DNA of 16,034 bases from Christensenella sp. UBA4379 (GCA_002391225.1 DGRV01000050.1:1-16034), one strand, 5' to 3'. Counted from the stretch's first letter, positions 1-7,108 are shown. Notes: generated by a model from the sequence alone, not told the origin. Translations and numbers: made by a program.

Positions 1-123
1 ACCTACAACAACAACGTGATCACCGTTCCTTCCTATCTGTGCGAGCCCGTCTTCGGCAGCGCGGAGAACTATATGGAACTGCTGATCGACTCCGGTTACT
101 ACAAGCTGGAAGACATCCAGTAA
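1..123 (+). CDS. chvE: ChvE-like multiple-monosaccharide binding protein, C-terminal end only
   Basis: Only the last 40 codons are inside the window; the gene begins upstream. The open frame from base 1 reads through to TAA at 121-123 and ends with ...LLIDSGYYKLEDIQ. A tail of the form DSGYY-(K)-xED is typical of ChvE/MmsE-type extracellular sugar-binding proteins. The next genes are the matching ATPase and permeases, so this is almost certainly the solute-binding subunit that delivers aldoses to the importer; in Gram-positives it would be a membrane-anchored lipoprotein. The seen part is too short to judge ligand preference. Assignment rests on the tail sequence plus gene order. Confidence 0.75.
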   Translation, partial: TYNNNVITVPSYLCEPVFGSAENYMELLIDSGYYKLEDIQ

Positions 124-144
124 TCCACCGGTACTCTTTCAATG

Positions 145-175
145 CGATGCAGGCGGGCCGTGCCCGCCTGCATCG
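145..175 (+). promoter_or_regulatory. Perfect 14-bp hairpin between binding-protein and ATPase genes
   Basis: Arms at 145-158 and 162-175 are exact reverse complements around a 3-base loop (CGT). The trailing sequence is only TTTGG, a poor U-tract. It probably acts as a partial terminator or a 3'-end stabilising stem that keeps binding-protein mRNA more abundant than the ATPase/permease mRNA, as seen in many ABC importer operons. Its role is inferred. Confidence 0.65.
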
Positions 176-224
176 TTTGGAAAAGAGGAATTGATTCATC
201 TGACGGAACAGGCGGAGGAATACC

Positions 225-1769
225 ATGGCCAAGATTCTGCTGGAAATGAAGAACATCACGAAGACCTTCCCGGGCGTCAAGGCGCTGGACAACGTGAACC
301 TCCAGGTGGAAGAAGGGGAAATTCACGCCCTGGTCGGGGAAAACGGCGCGGGAAAGTCCACCCTGATGAACGTGCTGAGCGGCATTTATCCCCACGGCAC
401 CTACGAGGGGGACATCATTTACGACGGGCAGGTCTGCAGGTTTTCCAACATCAAGGATTCGGAAAAGCTGGGCATCGTCATCATTCACCAGGAACTGGCC
501 CTGGTGCCCGAGATGACGATCGGCGAAAACATGTACCTGGGCAACGAATGCGGACACAAGTACGCGATTGACTGGAACAAAACCTATTCCGAAGCCGACA
601 AGTACCTGAAAATGGTCGGCCTGTCGGAAAGCTCGAAGGTGCAGGTCAAGACGATCGGCACCGGCAAGCAGCAGCTGGTGGAAATCGCCAAGGCCCTGGC
701 CAAGAAGGCAAGGCTGCTGATTTTGGACGAACCTACGTCCTCCCTGAACGAAGAAGACTCCCGCGCGCTGCTGGACCTCATGCTCAGCTTTAAAAAGCAG
801 GGGATGACGATGATCATCATCACCCACAAGCTCAACGAGGTCTCCTACGTCGCGGACAAGATAACCGTCATCCGGGACGGCACGACCATCGAAACCATCG
901 ACAACCACGGCAAGGAGCCGGTTAGCGAGGAAAGGATCATCAAGGGCATGGTCGGCCGCGAGATGACCAACCGCTTCCCCAAGCGCGAAGGCGTGAAGAT
1001 CGGCGACGTGGAGATGGAGGTCAGCCACTGGACGGTCCATCATCCCCTGTACCCGGAGCGCAAGGTGGTGGACGACGTTTCCCTCTACGTCCGAAAGGGC
1101 GAGGTGGTCGGCATTTACGGCCTGATGGGCGCCGGGCGCACGGAGCTTGCCATGAGCATTTTCGGCCAGAGCTACGGCGTCAATTTTTCCGGCGAGCTCA
1201 AGCTGAACGGCAAGCACGTCAAGCTGAAAAAAAGCGAGGCGGACGCCATCCGGCACAAGATCGCCTATGTCACCGAGGACCGCAAGGGGAACGGCCTGGT
1301 CCTGTCCCAGTCCATCAAGGTGAACACCTCCCTGGCCAACCTGGACGCCATTTCCTCCCATACCGTCATCGACGGCGACAAGGAATACGCCGTGGCGGAA
1401 GAGTACCGCGAAAAGCTCCGCATCAAGACCCCGTCGGTGGAGCAGCTAGTGGGCAACCTGTCCGGCGGCAACCAGCAGAAGGTGCTGCTGGCCAAGTGGA
1501 TGTTTGCCGAGCCCGACGTGCTGCTGCTGGACGAGCCGACCCGCGGCATCGACGTCGGCGCCAAGTATGAGATTTACTGCATCATCAACGACCTGGCGGC
1601 GGCGGGCAAATGCGTGGTGCTGATTTCCTCCGAGCTTCCGGAGGTCCTGGGCATGAGCGACCGCATCTACATCATGAACGAGGCGCGGATCGTCGGGGAA
1701 ATGAAGGCCGAGGAAGCGACCCAGGAAAACATCATGCAGGTCATTCTCAGATCAGGAAGGGGTGCGTGA
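225..1769 (+). CDS. gguA: Sugar ABC transporter ATP-binding protein, tandem ATPase domains (GguA/MmsA type)
   Basis: This is the ATPase that powers a CUT2-family multiple-monosaccharide importer at the inner face of the membrane. The 514 residues match the usual length of GguA/MmsA (about 510). Domain 1 has Walker A GENGAGKST at 38-46, Q-loop HQE near 88-90, a divergent signature IGTGKQQ (144-150) typical of this family, Walker B LLILDEP at 164-170 and the switch His at 201. Domain 2 has the degenerate P-loop GLMGAGRTEL (299-308) normal for CUT2 ATPases, signature LSGGNQQ (412-418) and Walker B LLLDEPT (433-439); the switch His is replaced by Ser in ISSELPE. So one site is expected to be impaired, as in XylG/MglA. 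The start at 225 follows a GGCGGAGGAA ribosome-binding site with 4-base spacing. The stop lies 2 bases before the first permease ATG. MmsA and XylG-like are equivalent names. Confidence 0.93.
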   Translation: MAKILLEMKNITKTFPGVKALDNVNLQVEEGEIHALVGENGAGKSTLMNVLSGIYPHGTYEGDIIYDGQVCRFSNIKDSEKLGIVIIHQELALVPEMTIGENMYLGNECGHKYAIDWNKTYSEADKYLKMVGLSESSKVQVKTIGTGKQQLVEIAKALAKKARLLILDEPTSSLNEEDSRALLDLMLSFKKQGMTMIIITHKLNEVSYVADKITVIRDGTTIETIDNHGKEPVSEERIIKGMVGREMTNRFPKREGVKIGDVEMEVSHWTVHHPLYPERKVVDDVSLYVRKGEVVGIYGLMGAGRTELAMSIFGQSYGVNFSGELKLNGKHVKLKKSEADAIRHKIAYVTEDRKGNGLVLSQSIKVNTSLANLDAISSHTVIDGDKEYAVAEEYREKLRIKTPSVEQLVGNLSGGNQQKVLLAKWMFAEPDVLLLDEPTRGIDVGAKYEIYCIINDLAAAGKCVVLISSELPEVLGMSDRIYIMNEARIVGEMKAEEATQENIMQVILRSGRGA

Positions 1770-1771
1770 CG

Positions 1772-3073
1772 ATGAGTGTGATGGATCATACCTCCCCGAA
1801 CGGGAAACAGACCGTTTCCGAATTCATGCAGAAATACAAGGTCGGCGCGTTTTTCCAGAAATATACGATGACCCTGGCCCTGGTGGTCGTGACGATCGTG
1901 TTCTATTTCTGGCCGGGCAAGCAGGGGCAGATCCTGCAGCCCTCCATGATCACCGGCCTGATCGCGGAAAACGCCTACGTCTTCGTGCTGGCCACCGGTA
2001 TGCTTTTGTGCATCCTGACCGGCGGCAACATCGACCTGTCGGTCGGCTCGGTGGTCTGCTTTACCGCCGCCGTCGGCTGCACGATGATGGCCTCCGGGGC
2101 GAACATGTGGCTGACCGTGCTGGTGATGCTTTTGATCGGCCTGGCCATCGGCGCCTTCCAGGGCTTCTGGATCGCCAAGCTCAAGGTGCCGGCCTTTATC
2201 GCCACCCTGGCGGGCATGTACGCCTTCCGCGGGTTTACCAACGTGGTCTTGAACGGCCTGAGGGTCGATATTACCAACCAGAGCTTCCTGGACGTCTTCG
2301 GCAACGGCAAGACCAGCTATATCCCGGACGTGATGCGGACCTGGTTCCCCGGGCTCAACGATACCTTTACCAAGGACAACGCTTTTTTGAGCGGGCTGAT
2401 CGGGCCTAACTTCGTCACGAAGTTCAACGTCACCTGCATGTGCATCGCCCTGATCGCCGCGGTGGTCTTCGTGGTGTTCAAGGTCCGGAAAATCCTCGTG
2501 CAGAAAAAGCTCGGGATCAGCCAGTCTGTCCCCGGGCAGATCGTATCCACCGTGCTGATCGCCGCTCTGACCGTCTGGCTGGGCTTCCAGCTGGCGTGCT
2601 ACCGCGGCTTCCCCATGGTGCTGATCTGGATCGCGCTGGTGCTGGGCATCTACGCCTACGTGACCACCAAGACCGCCATGGGCCGCCACCTGTATGCCGT
2701 CGGCGGCAATGAAAAGGCCACCGCCCTGTCCGGCGTCAAAACCCGGAACGTCTACTGGTTCGCCTACGCCAACATCGGCCTGCTGGCCGGCCTGGCCGGC
2801 ATCCTGACGGCGGGCCGCGCCAAGGGCATCGACCCGGTCTACGGCGAAGGCTACGAGATGGACGCCATCGCTTCCTGCTTTATCGGCGGCGCTTCCGCCT
2901 ACGGCGGCACCGGCAAGGTCTCCGGCATGATCATCGGCGCGCTGCTGATGGGCGTCATCAACAAGGGCATGATGATCGTCGGCGTGGACGCCAACTACCA
3001 GAAGGTCGTCAAAGGCATCGTCCTTTTGATCGCGGTCATGTTCGACGTGCTGTCCAAGCGCCAGAAACGGTAA
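1772..3073 (+). CDS. gguB: CUT2 sugar ABC transporter permease 1 (GguB/MmsB type)
   Basis: Membrane subunit of the importer, 433 residues. Hydrophobic segments are spaced as in the BPD_transp_2 family. The conserved TGGNIDLSVGS is at 83-93. The cytoplasmic coupling region GRHLYAVGGNEKATALSGV is at 304-322. A GGASAYGGTGK glycine-rich stretch lies at 372-382, and the C-terminus is DANYQKVVKGIVLL. A longer reading frame is open from 1610, but it would overlap the ATPase gene by 160 bases. ATG 1772 has AGGAAGGGG just upstream and follows the ATPase stop by 2 bases, so it is the likely start. It is somewhat longer than typical MmsB (about 390-400), with extra sequence around 165-215 and 240-275. 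It is clearly paralogous to the next gene, so the pore may be a heterodimer rather than the usual homodimer. Confidence 0.92.
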   Translation: MSVMDHTSPNGKQTVSEFMQKYKVGAFFQKYTMTLALVVVTIVFYFWPGKQGQILQPSMITGLIAENAYVFVLATGMLLCILTGGNIDLSVGSVVCFTAAVGCTMMASGANMWLTVLVMLLIGLAIGAFQGFWIAKLKVPAFIATLAGMYAFRGFTNVVLNGLRVDITNQSFLDVFGNGKTSYIPDVMRTWFPGLNDTFTKDNAFLSGLIGPNFVTKFNVTCMCIALIAAVVFVVFKVRKILVQKKLGISQSVPGQIVSTVLIAALTVWLGFQLACYRGFPMVLIWIALVLGIYAYVTTKTAMGRHLYAVGGNEKATALSGVKTRNVYWFAYANIGLLAGLAGILTAGRAKGIDPVYGEGYEMDAIASCFIGGASAYGGTGKVSGMIIGALLMGVINKGMMIVGVDANYQKVVKGIVLLIAVMFDVLSKRQKR

Positions 3074-3094
3074 CAGGGAAAGGAGGACGTCAAG

Positions 3095-4267
3095 ATGAAT
3101 AAACAATCGCTGCTGGCTGTGCTCAAAAAGAACGCGATGCTCATTATCCTGGTTCTCGTGTACCTGTTTTTCCTGATCATGACCAAGGGCGGTATTTTCA
3201 GCCCTTCCAGCTTTACGGAGCTCATCAACCAGAACGCTTACGTGTACATCCTGGGCGCGGGTATGCTGATGTGCATGCTGACCGGCGGCAACATCGACCT
3301 GAGCTGCGGCGCTTTCGTCTGCCTGCTGGGTGCGCTGGGCGGCGTGTTCATGGTCATCAACGGGCTGAGCACCGGGGTTTCCCTGCTGCTGATGCTGTTG
3401 ATCGGCATCGCCTACGGCGTCGGCCTGGGCTTCCTGATCGCCTACGTCCATATTCCGCCGTGGATCGCCACGCTGGCGGGCTTCCTGTCCTTCCGCGGGC
3501 TGGGCACGTCGATCCTGTCCGCCAACTCCAAGACGGGCTCGCTGTCCTTTGCCTCCAAGACGGATTTTCTGAACCTGTTCTACGGCCGCATCTTCCCCAC
3601 GGAGAAGGGCGTGTTCAACTGGCCCTGCTTCCTGTTCGGCGCGATACTCGCCGCGGCGGTCGTCCTGATCATCTTCATGACGCGGAAAAACCGCCTCGCC
3701 AAGGGCTATGAGGCGGACAGCATGCGCACCGCCGCGATCAAGAGCGGCGCAGGCGCGGCCGTGATCCTGCTGGTCATGACCCGGCTGGCCATGGACGGCG
3801 GCATTCCCACGACGCTTTTGTGGGTGGCCGGCATCATCCTGATCTACAGCTTCATCACCAGCAAGACCACCATCGGCCGCCACTTCTATGTGGTGGGCGG
3901 CAACATGGAGGCCGCCAGGCTCTCCGGCGTCAACACCAAGCGGATCATGTTCCTGGCCTACCTCAACATGGCGGTCCTCACGACCATCGCGACGATGACC
4001 GTTCTGGCCCGTTCCCAGTCGGCCTACGCGGACGTGGGCAAGAACTTTGAGATGGACGCCATCTCCGCCTGCGTCGTCGGCGGCGTTTCCGCCAGCGGCG
4101 GGGCCGGCACGGTGCTGGGCATGGTGATCGGGGCGACGCTGATCGGCGTCATCAATTTGGGCATGAGCCTCATCAGTCTGGACGCCAACTACCAGCGCGT
4201 CATCAAGGGCTTCGTCCTGCTGGCGGCCGTGGTGTTCGACATCGTATCCAAGAAGAAGAGCAGCTAA
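3095..4267 (+). CDS. CUT2 sugar ABC transporter permease 2, paralogue of the preceding permease
   Basis: A second permease of the same family, 390 residues, starting after a strong AAAGGAGG site, 21 bases after the first permease ends. It shares blocks with permease 1 in the same order: TGGNIDLS (63-70), PPWIATLAGF near 121-130 against PAFIATLAGM, GRHFYVVGGN (261-270), SGVNTKR (277-283), EMDAIS (319-324) and DANYQRVIKGFVLL (363-376). Between these blocks the two differ widely, so this is an old duplication and not a recent copy. It probably pairs with permease 1 around one ATPase, or supplies an alternative homodimer with another sugar preference. A hairpin follows 22 bases after the stop, ending the operon. 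Confidence 0.92.
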   Translation: MNKQSLLAVLKKNAMLIILVLVYLFFLIMTKGGIFSPSSFTELINQNAYVYILGAGMLMCMLTGGNIDLSCGAFVCLLGALGGVFMVINGLSTGVSLLLMLLIGIAYGVGLGFLIAYVHIPPWIATLAGFLSFRGLGTSILSANSKTGSLSFASKTDFLNLFYGRIFPTEKGVFNWPCFLFGAILAAAVVLIIFMTRKNRLAKGYEADSMRTAAIKSGAGAAVILLVMTRLAMDGGIPTTLLWVAGIILIYSFITSKTTIGRHFYVVGGNMEAARLSGVNTKRIMFLAYLNMAVLTTIATMTVLARSQSAYADVGKNFEMDAISACVVGGVSASGGAGTVLGMVIGATLIGVINLGMSLISLDANYQRVIKGFVLLAAVVFDIVSKKKSS

Positions 4268-4289
4268 ACGAAACGTATACAACCACAAA

Positions 4290-4318
4290 AACTCCCGTGG
4301 CCGCCGGTCACGGGAGTT
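4290..4318 (+). terminator. Hairpin at the end of the sugar importer operon
   Basis: Stem arms 4290-4302 and 4306-4318 pair over 13 bp with one G-U pair and a GCC loop. Only TTAT follows, so the U-tract is weak and termination may be partial, letting some transcript reach the small membrane-protein gene. The stem core (AACTCCCGTG) is close to that of the terminator at 6802. Confidence 0.65.
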
Positions 4319-4339
4319 ATGCTGAAAGGCGGAAACATT

Positions 4340-4582
4340 TTGAATAACGGGAAATCAAGGGCCGGTCTGCTGGCCGTCGCGGCGGGGTATCTGCTTTACC
4401 TGTCCTGGCAGCTGTTCGACCACCGGGGGGATACGGAAACGACGATGACGCCGTTCATGCGGTATCTGTTCATCGCCCTGTTCGTGATCGCCGCCGCGGG
4501 GATCGGGGTGTACGCCTTCCGGGTATGGAAGGATGCAGGCAAAGAGGAAAAACAAAAACACGACGACGAGGCCATCAAATGA
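4340..4582 (+). CDS. Small membrane protein with two predicted helices, unknown function
   Basis: 80 residues, not recognised. Two hydrophobic segments, about 8-25 and 41-62, are separated by a short polar loop (DHRGDTETT) and followed by a charged tail (KDAGKEEKQKHDDEAIK), giving a small hairpin membrane protein with a cytoplasmic or external acidic-basic tail. The frame is also open from ATG 4319, but that codon abuts the terminator stem and has no ribosome-binding site. TTG 4340 is preceded by AAAGGCGG at 4325-4332 with 7-base spacing, so TTG is preferred. The stop overlaps the next ATG (ATGA), which implies translational coupling and a shared role with the next protein. Function cannot be assigned. 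Confidence 0.7.
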   Translation: MNNGKSRAGLLAVAAGYLLYLSWQLFDHRGDTETTMTPFMRYLFIALFVIAAAGIGVYAFRVWKDAGKEEKQKHDDEAIK

Positions 4583-5052
4583 ACCAAAACATGGATGAGG
4601 CCCTGCGCGGACTGGACGAGCTTCTCCGGGAGCTGGAATCGGCCTTTGCTGATTACCGGCGGGACCTGGAGCGCTACGAGCAAAAGAAAAACCCGCTGGG
4701 CGGGCTGTTCGGGGTAGGTTCCTCGCTCAAGGACGATTCCTGCCACGACCGGCTGGACGAAAGGCTGGAAGCGGCCGTGGGGGAGCTCTGCGCCCTTCTG
4801 CCGCCCCCGCAGGAAGCGGCCCGGGCAGTGCGGACCCTGCTTTGCCCTGGGGAAGGGGTGGACTGGCCCCTGGCCGCGGAATGGATGCTGCGGGCTGTGG
4901 AGCGCCACGCCCTCCCGCTGATTCCGTTTCTGACCCAGCAGGCGGCGGAAGGCTTCCGGCGGGAATACGCCGCCCGCTACAAGCCCTGGGACCGCCTGCC
5001 CAAGCAGAAGGAAGTATACCGAGCCCTCAAGGAAAGGGCGGCAGACAGATAG
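4579..5052 (+). CDS. Unrecognised 157-residue cytosolic protein
   Basis: Starts at the ATGA overlap with the preceding small membrane-protein gene. The protein is hydrophilic and mainly helical. Residues 1-37 form a heptad-rich, charged stretch (DEALRGLDELLRELESAF) that could be coiled coil. A glycine-rich turn GGLFGVGSS follows at 41-49, then two helical blocks, with a KPWDRLPKQKEVYRALKER tail at 135-153. There is no signal peptide or membrane segment. I do not recognise the family. Coupling to the membrane protein suggests they act together at the membrane. The long open frame, typical codon use and overlapping start support that it is a real gene. Confidence 0.75.
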   Translation: MNQNMDEALRGLDELLRELESAFADYRRDLERYEQKKNPLGGLFGVGSSLKDDSCHDRLDERLEAAVGELCALLPPPQEAARAVRTLLCPGEGVDWPLAAEWMLRAVERHALPLIPFLTQQAAEGFRREYAARYKPWDRLPKQKEVYRALKERAADR

Positions 5053-5116
5053 CGGCGCTGGGCGTCTGATGATTTTCTCGCATTTGACCGACGAACCTTC
5101 GGGAGGGATAAGGACA

Positions 5117-5887
5117 ATGGCATTTTTACAGATTCAGTTTTTTTCGGGCGCTCTGAACGTGGCGTCCACCGTGAACGTGATTCTTCCTGAGGCCAATCAG
5201 GGAATCGGCCTGGAAGCCGGGGCGTCAGACCAGCTGCCCGCGGTGCTGTACCTGCTTCACGGCTACAGCGACGATCACAGCATCTGGATGAGAAGGACGT
5301 CTGTGGAACGGTACGCGGCGGCCCACAACCTGGCCGTGATCATGCCGGCGGTCAACCACAGCTTTTACTGCAACGAAGCCCACGGCGAACGCTACTGGGA
5401 CTATGTGAGCGAGGAGCTGCCGGCGACCATGCACCGCTTCCTTCGGCTCAGCGACCGGCCGGAAAATACCTTCGTGGCTGGCCTCAGCATGGGCGGGTAC
5501 GGCGCGATGAGGCTGGCGCTGACCTATCCCGAACGGTTTGCGGCGGCGGCGAGCTTTAGCGGAGCGGTCCAGATCGAGCGGATTTTAACCCATCACGCGA
5601 AGGACGGAAGGGCGGCGGCGATCTTTGGGCGAAAGAAAGACGTCACCGGGACAGAGGTGGATCTCTTCTGGCTGATGAAGAAAAATGCCGCCGCCGAGCG
5701 CAAGCCCCGCCTCTATGTCAGCTGCGGCACAAAGGATTTTCTGTACGGCAGTCACCAGGAATTCGTTCCGGCGCTCCGGGAAAACGGCTGGGATGTGACC
5801 CGTTATGACGAACCGGACGCCGTCCATGAATGGGGTTTTTGGGACCGGGAAATCAGGAAGTTCATCGACTTTATCTACGAGGGCTGA
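5117..5887 (+). CDS. estA: Alpha/beta-hydrolase esterase (EstA/tributyrin-esterase-like)
   Basis: A cytosolic carboxylesterase of the PF00756-type esterase family, 256 residues, with no signal peptide. The oxyanion region LLHGYSDD is at 46-53. The nucleophile elbow GLSMGG puts Ser at 124. Candidate acid Asp207 lies in CGTKDFLYG and His237 in AVHEWGFWD, which completes a catalytic triad in the expected order. Close relatives such as pneumococcal EstA hydrolyse short-chain acyl esters and acetylated sugars, so a role in removing acetyl groups from imported oligosaccharides is plausible but inferred. The frame opens at 5069, but ATG 5117 follows GGGAGGGATAAGGACA and gives the normal family N-terminus (MAFLQIQFFS), so it is chosen. 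luxS follows after 30 bases. Confidence 0.88.
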   Translation: MAFLQIQFFSGALNVASTVNVILPEANQGIGLEAGASDQLPAVLYLLHGYSDDHSIWMRRTSVERYAAAHNLAVIMPAVNHSFYCNEAHGERYWDYVSEELPATMHRFLRLSDRPENTFVAGLSMGGYGAMRLALTYPERFAAAASFSGAVQIERILTHHAKDGRAAAIFGRKKDVTGTEVDLFWLMKKNAAAERKPRLYVSCGTKDFLYGSHQEFVPALRENGWDVTRYDEPDAVHEWGFWDREIRKFIDFIYEG

Positions 5888-5917
5888 CCGGCCGAATCAG
5901 GAAAGGAATCAAACAGC

Positions 5918-6379
5918 ATGGAAAAAATCGCGTCTTTTCAGATCCATCACGAGACCCTGCTCCCCGGGGTGTATGTTTCCCGCGTGGACCGGTGGAACGG
6001 CACGGCCGTCACCACGCTGGACCTGCGGCTGACCGCGCCGAACCGGGAGCCCGTGGTGGACGTCCCGGCCCTCCATACCATCGAGCACCTGGGAGCGACC
6101 TTCCTGCGCAGCAGCGAGTGGAAGGAGTACATCCTCTACTTCGGCCCCATGGGGTGCCGGACGGGCTGCTACCTGCTGCTGTTTGGGGAATGGACGGGGG
6201 AACAGGCCCTGCCCATCGCCCTGTCGATGGCGGATTTCATTGCCGCCTACGAAGGGGACATCCCCGGGGCCGCGCCGGACGAGTGCGGCAACTGGCTCTC
6301 GCACGACCTGCCGATGGCCAGGCTGACGATGAAACGATGGGCGGAAACCCTGCGCAGGGAGCCGCATACGCGTTATTGA
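5918..6379 (+). CDS. luxS: S-ribosylhomocysteine lyase LuxS
   Basis: Cleaves S-ribosylhomocysteine to homocysteine and 4,5-dihydroxy-2,3-pentanedione, the AI-2 precursor, in the activated methyl cycle; it is cytosolic and homodimeric. The 153 residues match the family length (about 155). The metal site is intact: HTIEH gives His53 and His57 with Glu56 as catalytic base, and Cys123 in DECGN is the third ligand. The catalytic cysteine is Cys80 in GPMGCRTG. Substrate-contact elements SF-x3-H near 6-11 and RLTAPN (37-42) are also present. It starts after AGGAAAGGA, 30 bases behind the esterase, so both are probably co-transcribed. No pfs, metE or other methyl-cycle gene is visible nearby. Confidence 0.95.
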   Translation: MEKIASFQIHHETLLPGVYVSRVDRWNGTAVTTLDLRLTAPNREPVVDVPALHTIEHLGATFLRSSEWKEYILYFGPMGCRTGCYLLLFGEWTGEQALPIALSMADFIAAYEGDIPGAAPDECGNWLSHDLPMARLTMKRWAETLRREPHTRY

Positions 6380-6426
6380 GTATACAAAGCAGGCAAACGC
6401 TCAAAACTGTTTTTCGGAAATACTGC

Positions 6427-6493
6427 CAGCGGGTTTTCCGCTGCGTATCAACCAATAGGGACCTTATTCAATTGGCTGCACAGCAGCGGAAAA
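6427..6493 (+). promoter_or_regulatory. Alternative-hairpin leader covering the ribosome-binding site of the zinc-finger gene
   Basis: Two mutually exclusive stems are visible. Stem A pairs 6427-6432 with 6438-6443 around GTTTT. Stem B pairs 6434-6444 with 6483-6493 over 11 perfect bp and can enclose an inner stem 6452-6456/6471-6475. The distal arm of stem B contains GCGGAAAAG, the only Shine-Dalgarno-like sequence before ATG 6503. Formation of B would hide it and formation of A would free it. The regulatory role is inferred from geometry. Confidence 0.5.
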
Positions 6494-6502
6494 GATGTCG
6501 GA

Positions 6503-6712
6503 ATGAATATGGACGAGAACAGAATCCCCGGGAACGGGCAGATGCCGGCAGAGAACCAGCACATGGCGGAGCTTCCGCCCGAGATCATGGAAAAGGCGAA
6601 CGGAGGCGTTTTGTTTCCGGACGGCCCCACCAGATGCATGTTCTGCGGTAAACTTTGCAACTCCCCCTTCGAGTATGCGCAGCACATCGCCGAAGCACAC
6701 GGCGGCAAGTGA
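6503..6712 (+). CDS. Small protein with double-glycine leader-like N-terminus and C2H2 zinc-finger pattern
   Basis: 69 residues, not recognised as a named family. Residues 22-35, AELPPEIMEKANGG, have the form of a double-glycine peptide leader (acidic and hydrophobic helix ending in Gly-Gly at 34-35). The C-terminal half contains C45-x2-C48-x3-C52-x8-H61-x4-H66, which fits the classical C2H2 zinc-finger pattern exactly, including the hydrophobic or Cys position. Such fingers are uncommon in Firmicutes. It could be a secreted, cysteine-containing peptide precursor cut after Gly35, or a cytosolic zinc-binding miniprotein. No maturation enzyme or dedicated exporter is in the window. The start at 6503 has GGAAAAG 8 bases upstream; a second ATG at 6509 is possible. 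A strong terminator follows. Confidence 0.7.
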   Translation: MNMDENRIPGNGQMPAENQHMAELPPEIMEKANGGVLFPDGPTRCMFCGKLCNSPFEYAQHIAEAHGGK

Positions 6713-6801
6713 TCGGGATCAACCACGGCTGCGAGGCCGAAATCAGGTTCCGCGTCAGCGTCGAATAGATGTGGATCGCGGCATAAGGGCCGGGAAATAC
6801 G

Positions 6802-6838
6802 AACTCCCACGGGGGGATGAGCCTCGTGGGAGTTTTTT
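6802..6838 (+). terminator. Intrinsic terminator after the zinc-finger gene
   Basis: Stem 6802-6814 with 6822-6834 (10 Watson-Crick pairs, one G-U, two further G-C pairs), loop GGATGAG, and six T residues at 6833-6838. This is a canonical intrinsic terminator for the luxS / zinc-finger transcript. Confidence 0.9.
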
Positions 6839-6947
6839 GCAGGATGATCAGGATATGTAATGTATAGTCACTTTCAGAAGATCATGTTTTATGGTACATT
6901 GATGGCGCTTGAAACATGGTTGTTCGAGATTTGACAAAAACGAATTA

Positions 6948-7108
6948 ATACTGATTTTCATCTACTCCATGCACATCTGTGGGTGTCTTTTGTGCCATCT
7001 CTGTGTCAGTCATCCTCACCGTACCTACGGGTACGCTTTCGGATGCCTTCCTTGATCTGGCACAAAATCCATCCCACATCTGCACATGTTTTAGGTGAAA
7101 ATCAGTAT
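6948..7108. mobile_element. MITE-like 161-bp imperfect long inverted repeat
   Basis: The outer ends 6948-6963 and 7093-7108 are inverted repeats matching at 15 of 16 positions (ATACTGATTTTCATCT against the complement ATACTGATTTTCACCT). Complementarity continues inward with gaps (TTTTGTGCCA at 6989-6998, matched by TGGCACAAAA at 7058-7067) to a central hairpin CGTACC-TACG-GGTACG around 7020-7035. The element can fold almost fully on itself and has no coding capacity. Ends of the form TA-CTG...CAG-TA would fit TA target-site use, but duplication cannot be proved because TA is part of the repeat. It sits directly upstream of the toxin-antitoxin promoter. It may be a miniature transposable element or a dispersed palindromic repeat. 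Confidence 0.65.

Noticed and set aside
1667..4288. 873-codon open frame on the minus strand opposite the two permeases
   Set aside because: It is rich in His, Asp, Gln, Ala and Gly repeats typical of the reverse complement of GC-rich membrane-protein codons, has no start signals, and lies fully opposite two well-supported genes.
6860..6934. 24-residue plus-strand frame (MYSHFQKIMFYGTLMALE...)
   Set aside because: Short, only a weak ribosome-binding site and no recognisable similarity; it could be a remnant but cannot be supported.
6948..7108. The palindromic element as a CRISPR repeat or a tRNA/riboswitch
   Set aside because: There is only one unit with no spaced repetition, and its folding is a single long hairpin without the features of those classes.
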